Shown here in pieces: positions 44,221 to 55,576 of a DNA stretch of 64,000 bases. The notes beneath the pieces are model-generated. The model ran no database searches. It was not told where the DNA came from and saw nothing but the letters and a program-made list of their open reading frames with translations. The DNA is from Zygnema cylindricum. Its lineage: Eukaryota; Streptophyta; Zygnematophyceae; Zygnematales; Zygnemataceae. A program made the translations under genes and the position numbers. How positions within the stretch are numbered: position 1 is the first letter of the stretch; each line of letters starts with the position of its first letter. The stretch lies in the NCBI GenBank assembly GCA_037447655.1, contig JBBHKE010000072.1:75596-139595 (forward strand), read 5' to 3'.

Positions 44221-44670
44221 TGTAAATAGGTCTTTAAAATTAAGGGGAAGTCAGATGGGTTAGTGGAAAGATATAAAGCAAGGTTGGTAGCTAAAGGGTA
44301 TTCCCAAGAAGAGGGTGTTGATTACACTGAGACTTTTTCACCAGCAGTGAAGTTTAATAGTCTCAAAAGTTTAATACCCTTAGGGGTAGCAGAGGGTATG
44401 CAGATGCATCAACTAGATATCAAAACTGCATTTCTAAAGAGGGATTTAGAGGAGGAAGTCTACATGGAACAACCAAAGGGCATGATAAAATCAGGAAAAA
44501 AACACATGGTGTGTAAACTACACAAATCCATATACAGGCTAAAACAAAGTCTTAGGTGTTGGACGATCAAACTTAACACCAAAATGAGAGAAGAGGCCTT
44601 TGAGAGATGTCATGCAAACAGGGACCTCGACATAAAGAGGAGCACTACCAGTTGGATTTTCATGTGTTGA
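44221..44670 (+). pseudogene. Copia reverse transcriptase fragment fused to RNase H tail
   Basis: Starts CK-stop-VFKIKGKSDGLVERYKAR (TAG at 44227-44229 where the family has Trp), then LVAKGYSQEEGVDYTETFSP, MHQLDIKTAFL, VYMEQPKGM and SIYRLKQSLRCW. It then jumps to HANRDLDIKRSTTSWIFMC, which belongs to RNase H (DxDxRRSTSGWIF), so most of the RT core including YVDD is deleted. No LTRs are attached. It differs in sequence from elements B and D and is a separate, older copia relic. Confidence 0.75.
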
Positions 44671-44870
44671 AGACCGCAGCTGGAGAGAACAAATTGGAAA
44701 GAAAGGTTTAAAATTTGATTTGTAATCACCTCCCATGAATTGGTCCTGGTGTGGGCGTTTAAAGTCTGAAAATGACCCATAAAGGTGTTAAGATTTATGT
44801 GTCTATTTTGTAAAGGACAGAGGTGAAACTTACCAAGTTGTGAGAATAATCAACCTGAGTCACAGTATAT

Positions 44871-46077
44871 TGTTGAAATATGTGTGCAGGTCTATATTAT
44901 TGTAAATAATAATGTTTTCCTAGGATATTTTTCTAGGGTGAAATAGAAAGAAGCGAGGCAGTCTACCAGCTCTCTTTCTAACCCCCACACTTGTCTTAGT
45001 CACTAAAGGCTAGAGAAGGAGGTAGAGTAATGGCTGCCTAAGCTGCCTAGAGAGACAAGTAGTAGAATCTAGGTAGATTTACCAAAAAGGATTTGACGAA
45101 CCCAGGATTTGATCCGGGTACCTACAGTCTGTCAAATCACCCGTAGCCGTAAGCCTTATCCTATAACTTAGGATCAATGCTAAGACATATAGGGTTTGAT
45201 ATGTATTTAAATATGTACAATTACATAAATTCATTTAACGGCGCGAACAGACATGTAACATAGACACAGTTTAAATGTATGTACGGCGTATGGTACATCA
45301 CTAAATGAATACCGCGAATTTGTTTCGACGGTGAAACAAATATCGCGCATTGATTTTCGACGGCTAGATTTAAAAACCGATCTTGATCGAACGGCCGCGA
45401 TAAATGTCGAGATCGCGGAATGGACCCTTTGGCGGTTTTCGATCATCGCCACGTCAAATGACACGTGGCACAATCACATTGGATTGCGGCAACTTCGGAG
45501 ATTATGGGAACAAATCCGGATATGACATGTATCGACTTTTTGGCCATGTCGTACGATGGTCGTACAGATAGTACACCAACACCTGTACTTTTCTGTACAA
45601 CAGAGTATTGTGATTGGTCCCTTACATCAGTAGATAGAGTTTTAGAGAGAGATAGGACCTAGAAAATTTAGTAGTTAGCCACCTCTCTCCGAGAGAGCTC
45701 CTGTACAAAAGATCATATTTGACCACTCATAACTTACTACTCAGGGGAGCAAATTCAACGATTCTTTTTGTTGCAGACTCAGGGGAGTCCAAGCTACAGA
45801 GGGGTGTAGTTGGTCAAAGTCTTTGCCTGCCAGGGTGGCTGCATTTCTAAGGGAAATTTAAAATATGTGAATGTGTCCAAAACTCATATTCTAGCTTTGC
45901 ATTCTGTAGTGGAACTGAGCACACAGAAAGACTTATTTCACAAGGGTGAAGTTGTATTGGGGTTTTGATTATCAAAGGGTTAATCATTTAGGTTTGTATC
46001 AACTTGGAGTAGGCACTAACTAGATAAGATTTTTTGGATCTTCGAATTCTGTGGGGAATGGACCCCATAGAGTTTCA
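44871..46077 (+). repeat. Element F 5' LTR
   Basis: 1207 bp, TGTTGAAATATGTG...GAGTTTCA, with the tRNA-like block near 45096-45173 and CACGTG motifs near 45463. Confidence 0.8.
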
Positions 46078-47365
46078 GGCTATGGGCCCACCATCTAGGG
46101 TGCCTTTGTTTAATGGAACATACTTCACTTATTGGGGATTTATGATGGAGCGATTACTTTTCGAAAAGCACTTATGGGGAATTGTTTCGGGACAAGTGAG
46201 ATGTTCGCCACCGGGCATCGGTGGAGCTCAATATGGAGATTCATGTGGCGCTTCCCAGAAAACCAACCAGAGTTCGGATGCAAGTTAAGGTGATGGGAAA
46301 ATAATTGCCATGGAAGGGGGAATAGGGGAGAAAGGTAGAGGAACACCTATGGTGAGGGGAGTTAGGCTCTCGGCTATGGTTCCACCTGTAGAGGGTATAA
46401 CTAAACCAAAAGGGGGTATAACTAAACCAGAAACTGAAGAAAATGATTATAAATTTTGGGAGTATAAAAACACTGTAGCAAAACATCTCATGCTTAGAAA
46501 CCTGTCTAAGTCTATAACTATCACTCTTATAGCCTTAACCAAATTTTCGGAAATTTGGGAAGCACTAATTATGACTTATAAGAGTGACTATACAAAGGCA
46601 ACAATCAGTAAAAAGGAAATAGAGGCCTATGTTTATAAAGGCGGAAGCATGATAGAGTTTTGCAATATTATTGTTTTGTTATATGTTGAGCTTGCTAGTG
46701 CAAGATATGTAGCATCTGAGGAGAGAAAGATTAACACACTAATTATGAAACTCCCAGATGAGTACGAAAACATCATTAACTGTATGCAAGAAAAAGATGG
46801 CTCCTCATAGACATGGAGCATTACAATGGGGATGATTATTGTGAGGGAAAACACTTTAGAGCTTCGTAGGGGAAGTGACAAGGTGAATGCACTAACAACT
46901 GGTGGTGACTTGCGGAAGCGTGAAGAGAGGAATAATGGTGACTCACGAAAGCGTGATGAGAGGAAAAAAGACAAAGATGCCTTATCGAAACTTCGGTGGA
47001 AAGAGAGGGAGAGGAAAAGAGGGGAAGCTTTGAAAGGCGGGGTTTACTTCTTTTGTGGGGAACCGGGTTACTATATAGAGAAATGTCATTGTTTGGAAGA
47101 AATTAGAAGTTGGAATGTGGATGAGGAGGATGAACGGGAAAAGGAGAAACAATATGAGGATATTTCAGAGCTTCTTCGCATCGGTAGTATAAGGAAGAGA
47201 GAAAAGAACACAGAAACTCCACGAAAGCAACAGTGTGCTTTTGGAGGTATAAAGAGAGTAAAGAGAAAGGAGGTACTTGAGGGAGTTAAGTATGATGTGG
47301 AGGTCAAAGAGTGTAGGGCAAAATGCCTTAAAAATGAGAAAGTCAGATCTAGAATTAAAATATAA
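46058..47365 (+). pseudogene. Element F Gag (starts inside the LTR)
   Basis: A single frame from MDPIEFQAMGPPSRVP (46058, inside the LTR, through the primer-binding site) to 47365, broken only by TAA at 46286-46288 and TAG at 46808-46810. The TAG stands where element A has Trp (SSWTWS). It contains NGTYFTYWGFMMERLLFEKH, EIWEALIMTYKSD and LPDEYENII. The zinc knuckle is damaged (YFFCGEPGYYIEKC: first Cys and the His are Tyr). The C-terminal part PRKQQCAFGGI matches the pre-protease stretch of element C. Confidence 0.7.
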
Positions 47366-47696
47366 AAAAGGGAAAAATCAGAATATTGAGGATACTTTCA
47401 TATACATTTTGGCGACATAAAACTGGTCGAAAGAGGAGATTTCAACAGATTCCATGGAAAAGGGAGAAGTAAATCTAAAGGGGGCTCCAAAGGATAGAGG
47501 AGAAGAGGAACTTTTAATGAAAGGTTTAGGGGAGAAGAAATATTTTTTGGGAATAAAAATAAAAAGTGATAGTGATAAGACTTATATGGATATGAAAGGG
47601 GGAAATGGAGAAAAATCAGAAAAATGGGTAGTTAACATAGATAATCATTTAAGTAGAGAATATGCAAGAGTTATGAAAACTTTAACAGGGACTATT

Positions 47697-48751
47697 TGGC
47701 ACTCTGAGATCTCCATAAGTCCTCAAAGTGGACAGCTTCCAAGAAGCCTCTAGGATAATCCTGACCCCTTTGTGTTTCAGCAAAATCAATTGCCACCTTG
47801 GCAGACAAAAACTCTAACCACCTGCACCCCTGTGAAGGCAAGACTCCCTTGAGTGATAGCAAAAAGAATCTCTGAATTTGCTCCCCTCAGCAGTAAGTTA
47901 TGGAGGGTCAAAGTTGACCTTTTGTACAGAAGGTCTCTGGGAGAGAGGGTCCTATCTCCTAATTTTTCTAAGTCCTATCTCTCTCACAGACTTTATCTAC
48001 TGATGTACGAAACCAATCAGATTTCTCCTCCGTATGCAAAAGTACAGTCGCCGGTGTACTTTATGTACGGAAATTGTACAACATGGCCTTAATGTCGACA
48101 CATGTCATATCCAGATTCGGTGCCGTAATCTCCGGAGATACCACGATCCAATGTAATGTTGCCATGTGTCATCCGATGTGGCAATGCCCACAAACCGCCG
48201 AATTCTTTTTCCGCGAACTCGGCGTTAATTCCGGCCGTCCGATTAAATTCACATTTGATCGTAGCCGTAATAAATACATGCGCGGTATTTGTTTCGCTTA
48301 CGAAATCAATGCGCCGTATTGATTTCTTAATCGTATCGTAATCCGTACTTTTACATTACCAGATCTATGTGTCCTATAAACAGTTACAGTTAAATGAATT
48401 ATCCTACGTATTAATGATTAATTAATTATCATACCATATAATACGTAACACTACTCTTAGACTTAACGGCTAAGGCTACCGGCTATCGGCTGTCTGCCGG
48501 CCGGTAGGTAGCAGAATCAAATCCTGTGGCCGGCACATACCTTTTAGTTAACAAACACCTAACTAATATATATTTTCCCGTAAACCTCTGGATAGCCTAG
48601 GTAGCCATGGCTGTAGCTACCTCTCCAATTTCTCAGTGACTGCGACAAGTTTGAGAGTTGGAGAGAGAAGTTAGAGGTAGACTGCCTCGGCTTCTTTCTA
48701 TATTTCTATTTAGACCTAGAAAATACTTAAATTGAACCATTAATTTCTACA
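47697..48751 (-). repeat. Element D 3' LTR
   Basis: 1055 bp; in element orientation it starts TGTAGAAATTAATGG and ends ...AGTGCCA. It is diverged from, but clearly alignable with, 52622-53688 and contains the tRNA-like module at about 48468-48538. Confidence 0.8.
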
Positions 48752-48764
48752 CTCCCCTTATTTT

Positions 48765-49415
48765 CTAGTCAATCTTTAATTTCAGACCACACTTCTCCCT
48801 GCAAAAAATTAGCTTAGGGGAAGGCACGGGTTTGGTCATCATATCTGCTACCATCTCACTATCTGGTCTGTACTCTAAACTGATTATTTTGTTTTCTACT
48901 TTCTCTCTAACAAAACTGAGTCTGATGTCCATGTGTTTGGCTTTAAAATGATGTTTAGGATTGGCAAAAATAGCGATTGCTGCCTGATTATCACAAAAAA
49001 ATTTCTGCACACCACTCTTAAGGTGACCAAGCTCACCAAGCAAAGACTTGACCCACATCAATTCTTTTACAGCAGAGCAAGAGGCCATATACTCAGCCTC
49101 CATGGTGGACTGAGCAATAACTTTTTGCTGTTTGCTACTCCAACAGCAAGCCCCCTCACCCACATATAATACATATCATGAAGTGCATCTCCTCATCGGA
49201 GCATCACCATAACTGGCATCACTCCAAGTAGTGATGTCAGTATTTTCCCCACCCAAATGCAACCATAGATCCCTAGTTCCTATCAAATATCTAAGGACTC
49301 TCTTAGCTGCCTCCCAATCCCTCTTAGTGGAAGCATTCAGACTTCTACTCATCACTCCTACAGCTGCAGCTAAATCCGGCCGGGTTCAATTCATAAAATA
49401 GATTAGACTTCCCAC
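48765..49415 (-). pseudogene. Element D RNase H
   Basis: ITTWSDASYGDAPMRRCTS then a TGA where the neighbouring copy has GGA (Gly), followed by YVLYVGEGACCWSSKQQKVI, AQSTMEAEYMASCSAVKEL and CDNQAAIAI, ending YRPDSEMVADMMTKPVPSPK. The upstream part also carries TAA (after TIPYR) and TGA (after YFMN), where element B has Gln and Cys. Confidence 0.75.
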
Positions 49416-49418
49416 TAC

Positions 49419-50160
49419 TTACCTGTAAGGAATAGTCTGCATGAACTTCTGTTCTTCAGGAGATAATTCCTCGTCTAAGACTATGACTCCTTCTTCCTCA
49501 CTCCCCTCACTTCCCTTCTTCAACTCCATTGGAGTTGTACAACTATTAGCTTTATCCATTTGAAATTTTTCAGGGATGTTCCCTATTGCTTCGTTTTGAG
49601 TCAATCTTATAATTTTCCTTTTTCGGTCTCTCTCTACTTGAATTCCCAAAATATATTTTGCTTCCCCCATATCCTTCATTTCAAATCTCCCCTTAAGAAC
49701 ATTTTTCAGTTTATTAATTTTTCCCATTGATTTACTTAAAACAAGCAAATCATCAACATAAATTTCAATAAATATAAAACCTTCCTCATCTTTGAAAACA
49801 TAGATTGAGTGATCTGAGCTGATCCGGATATATCCCAAACCGGTAAGAAACTCATCAAGCTTCTTATTCCACTGTCGAGGCGCCTGTTTCAAACCATAAA
49901 GAGATTTAATCAGCCGGCATACCTTACTCTCCTCTCCTTCCTCCACAAACCCTTCGGGTTGTCGTATGAAGATCTCCTCTTCCAATTCTCCATGCAAAAA
50001 GGTTGTTTTGATGTCCATCTGGTGCACTTCCATGTCTTCCGCTGCTGCCAGGCTGAGAAGTATGCGGACGGAGGGAAATCTAACCACCGGGGCAAAGGTT
50101 TCCTCGTAGTCAATTCCCTCCTTTTGTGCAAATTCCTTTGCCAGTAGTCAGGCCTTGTAG
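49419..50160 (-). pseudogene. Element D reverse transcriptase
   Basis: VRFPSVRILLSLAAAEDMEV, HQMDIKTTFLHGELEEEIFI, SLYGLKQAPRQWNKKLDEFL and the catalytic EIYVDDLLVLS, then LGIQVERDRKRKIIRLTQ. The RT catalytic core is intact. It lies in a different frame from the integrase, so at least one frameshift separates them. Confidence 0.8.
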
Positions 50161-50427
50161 CGCTGGATTGTGTTATCTGGGTTCAGTTTTAATTTGAAAA
50201 CCCACTTACAACCGATTGGTTTTCGGTTAGGTGGACAATCCACCAGCTCCCTAGTATCGGCTGCCATAATTGAGGCCATCTTCTCATTGATGGCTGTCTT
50301 CCACCGATTTCTTTCTGGACAAGTCATCGCCTCTCCATAAGTTTGAGGTTCATCTTGATGAGATAGTTTTGCTACCTTGTTATTAACCTACTTTTCTTGC
50401 AGTCTTTTGCTGCTTCTCCTTCCCCCC

Positions 50428-51510
50428 TCAAAAATCTGAGGCCGGAATAGATGGTTCTCGTGGATTCTTTCGAAAAAACAAGGCTTCTCCCCTATCCCTT
50501 GATTCTGAATCAATTTCCACCACGTCTTCTGCTTCTGGTAGAGTTGTCACTAGAGTTTCCTCAGCCGAGTCCTTTTCAGTCTGATTTGTACATGCAAAAA
50601 TGTCATCTTCTCTAAAACCTGGATAGTTAGGAAGCTCAAAGTCATCAGAATTTTCTAACTCAAATCTGATTTTTACTGACTTCGTATATTTGAAGGGATC
50701 CACAGACTTTCCTTCATCCATAACTACTAGATGCTTTACTAAGATTATATCTTCCCTTTTTAGATCATAAACTCTATATCTTTTAACATCCACATCATAT
50801 CCTAATAAGTATCCCGGTTTTCCTTTAGGATCTAGCTTCGAATTGGACCGATCAGTATCTAAACTGAATACTTGACTGCCGAAAACCTTTAAGTGAGATA
50901 TGTCTAGTTTTTGGCCTGTCCATCTCTCATAAGGTGTTTGATCTTTTATAGCTGAAGTAAGAACTCTATTTTTGAGGTAATTAGCAGAGTTCATTGCTTT
51001 TGCCCAAAACCTTTTTCCTATCTTTTTATCTGACAGCATACTTCTAGCACTATCACTTAGTGTTCTATTTAACCTTTCAGCTACCCCATTCTGTTCCGGG
51101 TTTTCTGGAACTGTCTTTTGGTGTTGGACCCCATCTTCCCTCAGAAAATCCTCAAACTGGTTAGAAGTATACTCTCCACCATTGTCACTCCTTATTCTCT
51201 TGATTAAAGCTTCATGGAGTTTTTTGCTCCATGCTTTATATTGTTTAAAACAATCCTGAGCTTCGGACTTGTTTTTCAAAAAATAAACTCGGGAATACCG
51301 AGACCAATCATCAGTGATAGTCATCATAAATCTCTTCCCCCCCGGTGAGGGCACTCTAGCCGGTCCCCAAATATTTGTGTGTACTAGATCTAGAATTTTT
51401 TCTCCCTTATAGGTGGCTGTTTTAAGAAAGGGTAATCTGTGTGTTTTATCATCCATACACATGTGCATCGAGGCACTTGAATCTACAATCTAGCCTGATT
51501 CACCTTTCAA
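50428..51510 (-). pseudogene. Element D integrase fused to the protease start by deletion
   Basis: The frame reads IVDSSASMHMCMDD (protease active site, DSG changed to DSS; Trp before it is TAG at 51490-51492) and jumps straight to KTHRLPFLKTATYKGEKI of the integrase. About 600 bp encoding the rest of the protease and the HHCC region, present in element C, are missing. The integrase core is intact: TITDDWSRYSR, RSDNGGEYTS and PEQNGVAERLNR. C-terminal GYLLGYDVDVKRYRVYDLKR is present. Confidence 0.75.
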
Positions 51511-51534
51511 TCCACCGTAAGCACATTTCTACCT

Positions 51535-52606
51535 TCATGGAATTTCGACCTCGGTTTTTGCCTCTAACTCCTCATCTAAAAGGAGCTCATCGTCCTCGTC
51601 CTCGGATTCTGCCTCATGTACCTGTGTCACAAGGGCTTTTTTCTTTCCTCTCGGGGTACCACCGGTCTGCCCCTCCTTTAACTGAAGCTCGGTTAGCTTA
51701 GTGCACTCTGCCATATAGTGCCATGGTTTCTTACAAAAATGACATAAACCTTTGGGAGCCCTTGGTCCAAACTCGTCTGTCTGATTTTTTTGCTCCCTCC
51801 CCCCATAGTTTCCGACCGGTTTCCGGGAATCCTCGTTCCTCCAATCGGTCACAGTTGCCAAGGCTTAACCACTCTTTCCTCCCATTCGGATCTCAATCGT
51901 ATTCTCTCGAACGAGAATCATCCCTACCACTAAGTTCCATATCCACCTTGAGTCCGGCAAGTCCTACACACAGTTGACTATGTTCTCGAACTCATCGGGT
52001 AACTTCATCAGTAAACAGTTAACCTTTTCTTTTTCACTTAAATCTTTTCCCGCACTCTCTAGCTCTATGAAGAGTGCAGCAAGCTCATTGCAAAAATCCA
52101 ACATCTTCCCCCCTTTGTATACATACTCCTTAACTTTCTGATCAGCCAACTGTTGTTGCTGAATCGTACCACTTCGGTACATCTCTATGAGAGCCATCCA
52201 AAGATCGGATGCCCTTTCTACCTGCAAATGAGGACATGCAAGTCCTTGAGTGAGATGGCGTAGGATGAAGTGCTCTGCCGCCATATTGTTGAAGTCCCAG
52301 TTTTCAGTTTCATTCTCCTCGTTCCTCGGAATAGGTGACATGAATGCCGAAACAATTGCTATTGGTGTGGTCGCCTCCTTCTCCTTTCTTTTGTCCACCA
52401 CCTCTCCTTCTTTTGTTTCCTCCATTGAAGGTGGATCCTCTTTCCTGGTGAATTTGCTTCCTCTAAACCCTGGAGGAATTCCAAGACTTGATGGACGCCC
52501 CTATCGTCCACTCACTATCCCCCAAAACCTTTTTTCGCATAGAGCTCCTATCATCATACATTCCCAGTATATGAAGCCTGTTCCATTAAAGATTGGTACC
52601 CTAGAG
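51535..52606 (-). pseudogene. Element D Gag
   Basis: After the primer-binding site, gag reads FIYWEC..., then 52425-51964 (VDKRKEKEATTPIAIVSAFM, ERASDLWMALIEMYRSGTIQ, LLMKLPDEFENIV). After in-frame stops it continues 51861-51535 with zinc knuckle CHFCKKPWHYMAEC (CX2CX4HX4C) and LDEELEAKTEVEIP. It closely parallels element C. Confidence 0.7.
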
Positions 52607-52621
52607 GGTGGGCCCATAACT

Positions 52622-53688
52622 TGAAACTGTGAGACCTCCATGAGTCCTCAGTGTGGACAGCTTCCAAGAAGCCTCTAGGATAATCCTGACCCCTTTGTGT
52701 TTCAACAAAAACAACTGCCACCCTGACAAACAAAAACTCTGACCACCTGCACCCCTTTGAAGGCAAGACTCCCGTGAGTCGATAGCAAAAATAATCTCTG
52801 AATTTGCTCCCCTGAGCTGTAAGTTATGGAGGGTCAAAGTTGACCTTTTGTAGAGAAGCTCTCTGGGAGAGAGGGTCCTATCTTCTAATTTTTTCTAAGT
52901 CCTATCTCTCTCACAGACTCTTTCTACTGATGTATGGAGCCAATCAGATTACAGTTCCGTACACAAAAGTACAGCTGCCGGTGAACTTTCTGTACGGACA
53001 CTGTACGACATGGCCTAAATGTCGACACGTGGTATGTCCAGATTTGCTCCCTTAATCCACGAAGATGCCGCGATCCAATATCATTCCGCCACGTGTCATC
53101 CGATGTGGCGATGACCACAAATTGCCGAAATCCTCTTCCGCGATCTCGACGTTTAATTCCGGCCGTCCGATTAAATTCACATTTAATAGTAGCCGTAGTA
53201 AATACATGCGCGGTATTCTTTTTAACAAATAAATAAATGCGCGGTATTGGTTTCTTATCTGTACCATAATCCGTACTTTTACATTAGTGGATCTATGTCT
53301 CCTGTAAACTGTGTCTGTTAAATGAACTATCCTACGTATTAATATTTAATTAATTATCAAACCCTACAATACGTAACACTATCTCTAGACTTAATGGTTA
53401 AAGCTAATGTCTATCGGCTGTTTACCGGCCGATAGGTTCCAGGATCAAATCTTGGAGGTGACACATATATATTAGTAAATATATCCGTAATAATAAATAA
53501 ACTAATATTTATATCCGTAAACCTCTGGATAGCCTAGGTAGCCATGACTCTAGCTTCCTCTCTAATTTCTCAGTGACTGCGACAAGTTTGAGAGTTGGAG
53601 AGTGAAGTTAGAGGTAGACTGCCTCGGCTTCTTTCTATATTTCTATTCAGACCTAGAAAATACTAAAAAAAAACCATTAATTTCTACA
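52622..53688 (-). repeat. Element D middle LTR (shared by two units)
   Basis: 1067 bp; purine tract AAAATAAGGGGAG of one unit on its right and primer-binding site of the next unit on its left. It thus serves as 3' LTR of the right unit and 5' LTR of the left unit. Confidence 0.8.
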
Positions 53689-54292
53689 CTCCCCTTATTT
53701 TCTAGTCAATCTTTAATTTCATACCACTTCTCCCTGCAAAAAAATAGCTTAGGGGAAGGCAGAGGTTTGGTCATCATATCTGCTACCATCTCACTATTTG
53801 GTCGGTACTCTAAACTGATTATTTTGTTTTCTACTTCCTCTCTAACAAAGCTGAGTTTGATGTCCATGTGTTTGGCTTTAAAATGATGTTTAGGATATGC
53901 AGAAATAGCGATTACTGCCTGATTATCACAAAATATTTTCTGCACACCACTCTTAAGGTGACCAAGCTCACCAAGCAAAGACTTGACCCACATCAATTCT
54001 TTTACAGCAGAGCAAGAGGCCATAAACTCAGCCTCCCTGGTGGACTGAGCAATAACTTTCTGCTGTTTGCTACTCCAACAGCAAGCCCCATCACCCACAT
54101 ATAATACATATCCAGAAGTGCATCTCCTCATCGGAGCATCACCATAACTAGCATCACTCCAAGTAGTGATGTCAGTATTCTCCCCACAAGTTTGAGAGTT
54201 GGAGAGAGAAGTTAGAGGTAGACTGCCTCGGCTTCTTTCTATATTTCTATTTAGACCTAGAAAATACTTAAAATGAACCATTAATTTCTACA
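53689..54292 (-). pseudogene. Truncated second unit of D: LTR piece joined to RNase H
   Basis: 54292-54188 is the first 105 bp of the LTR. At 54187/54188 it joins the RNase H segment GENTDITTWSDASYGDAPMR...STREAEFMASCSAVKEL...ADMMTKPLPSPKL. Here the Gly codon mutated in the left unit is intact (CTSGYVLYVGDG), so the two units have diverged independently. Confidence 0.75.
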
Positions 54293-54297
54293 CTATT

Positions 54298-54530
54298 GGT
54301 TTTTGGGAAAAATTGGGGGAGGGTGGATTTGACATCACTACTTGGTGTAATGTCGCTTATGAAGATGTGCATGTTAAAGGGCTATCATCTGGGTATGTGT
54401 TGCAGACTAGGGATGGGACTGGCTGTTGGAACTGCAAGAGGGGGATTGGATTTTGGGTGGATGACAAAGAGATGAGGTGGATAAAATCTCTTTTTGGATT
54501 TATGAAAAGTGGACTAGAAAATAAGGGGAG
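54298..54530 (+). pseudogene. Element F RNase H remnant (3' part after the D insertion)
   Basis: GFDITTWCNVAYEDVHVKGL followed by SSGYVLQTRDGTGCWNCKRG, equivalent to the remnant in element G (41940-42118), ending at the purine tract AAAATAAGGGGAG before the 3' LTR. Confidence 0.7.
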
Positions 54531-55535
54531 TGTTGAAATATGTGTATTTTCTAGGTCTATATTGTGTAAACAATAATGTTTTTCCTATGATATTTTTCTA
54601 GGGTGAAATAGAAAAGAAGCGGAGGCAGTCTGCCTCTAACTCCTCTCTCTAACCCCCACACTTGTCGTAGTCACTGGAAGCTAGAGAGGGAGCTAGAGTC
54701 ATGGCTGCCTAAGCTGCCTGGAGAGACAGGTAGTTTAATCTAGGTAGATTTACCAAAAGGGATTTGATGGACCCAAGATTTGATCCTGGTACCTACCGTC
54801 TGTCAAATCACCCGTAGCCGTAAGCCTTATCTTATAGACTAGGATGAATGTTGAGACATTTAGGATTTGATAAGTATTTAAAGACATACAATTACAAAAA
54901 TTCATTTAACGGCGCGAACAGACATGTAACATAGACAAAGTTTAAATGTACGTACGGCGTACGGTACCTCACTAAATGAATACCGCGCATTTGTTTCGAC
55001 ATTGAACAAATACCACACATTGATTTTCGACGGCTGGATTTAAAATCGATCTTAATCGAACGGCCGCGATAGATGCTGAGATCGCGGAATGGGCGTTTTG
55101 GCTGTTTTCGGTCATCGCCACGTCAAATGATACGTGGCACAATCACATTAGATTGCGGCAACTCCGGAGATTACGGTAACAAATCCGGATATGGCATGTG
55201 TCGACTTTTTGGCCATGTCGTACGATGGTCGTACAAAAAGTACACCGACACGTATACATTTCTATACAACACAGTATTGTGATTGGTGTCGTACGTCAGT
55301 AGATAGAGTTTTAGAGAGAGATAGGACTTAGAAAATTTAGTAGGTAGCCACCTCTTCGAGAGAGCTCTTGTATAAAAGGTCATCTTTGACCACTCATAAC
55401 TTACTGCTCAAGGGAGCAAATTCAGAGATTTTTTTTACTGGCGACTCAAGGGAGTCCATGCTACACAAGGGTGTAGTTGGTTAGAGTCTTTGCTTGCCAG
55501 GGTGGCTGCATTTCTACGGGAAATTTAAAGTGGGT
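54531..55535 (+). repeat. Element F 3' LTR, 3'-truncated
   Basis: Matches 44871 onward, but stops at about 55535 where a segment (GTTAGAGTCTTTGCTTGCCA... to TTTCTACGGGAAA) is duplicated (about 55479-55520 and 55537-55580) and passes into CT repeats. Confidence 0.75.
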
Positions 55536-55576
55536 GGTTAGAGTCTTTGCTTGCCAAGGTGGCTCCATTTCTACGG

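Larger units (their letters stand above)
47697..54292 (-). mobile_element. Element D: tandem copia (LTR-internal-LTR-internal-LTR) inserted in F
   Basis: Flanked by the target-site duplication CTATT (47692-47696 and 54293-54297). In element orientation (right to left): a 105-bp 5' LTR piece (54292-54188), an RNase H fragment (54187-53689), a full LTR (53688-52622), a near-complete internal region with primer-binding site at about 52607-52621, and a 3' LTR (48751-47697). The middle LTR is shared by both units. One duplication around the whole array points to recombination between LTRs after insertion, or insertion as a unit, followed by a large deletion in the distal copy. Confidence 0.8.
44871..55535 (+). 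mobile_element. Element F: non-autonomous copia-derived element split by tandem element D
   Basis: 5' LTR 44871-46077, primer-binding site 46078-46093 (GGCTATGGGCCCACCA), internal region 46078-47696 continued at 54298-54530, then 3' LTR from 54531, cut off at about 55535. The internal text reads AACTTTAACAGGGACTATT before the insertion and CTATTGGTTTTTGGG after it, which rejoin to match element G (ACTAGTGGTTTTTGGG). Same family as A and G. The distal 200 or so bases of the 3' LTR are lost into a duplicated segment and CT microsatellite. Confidence 0.8.
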
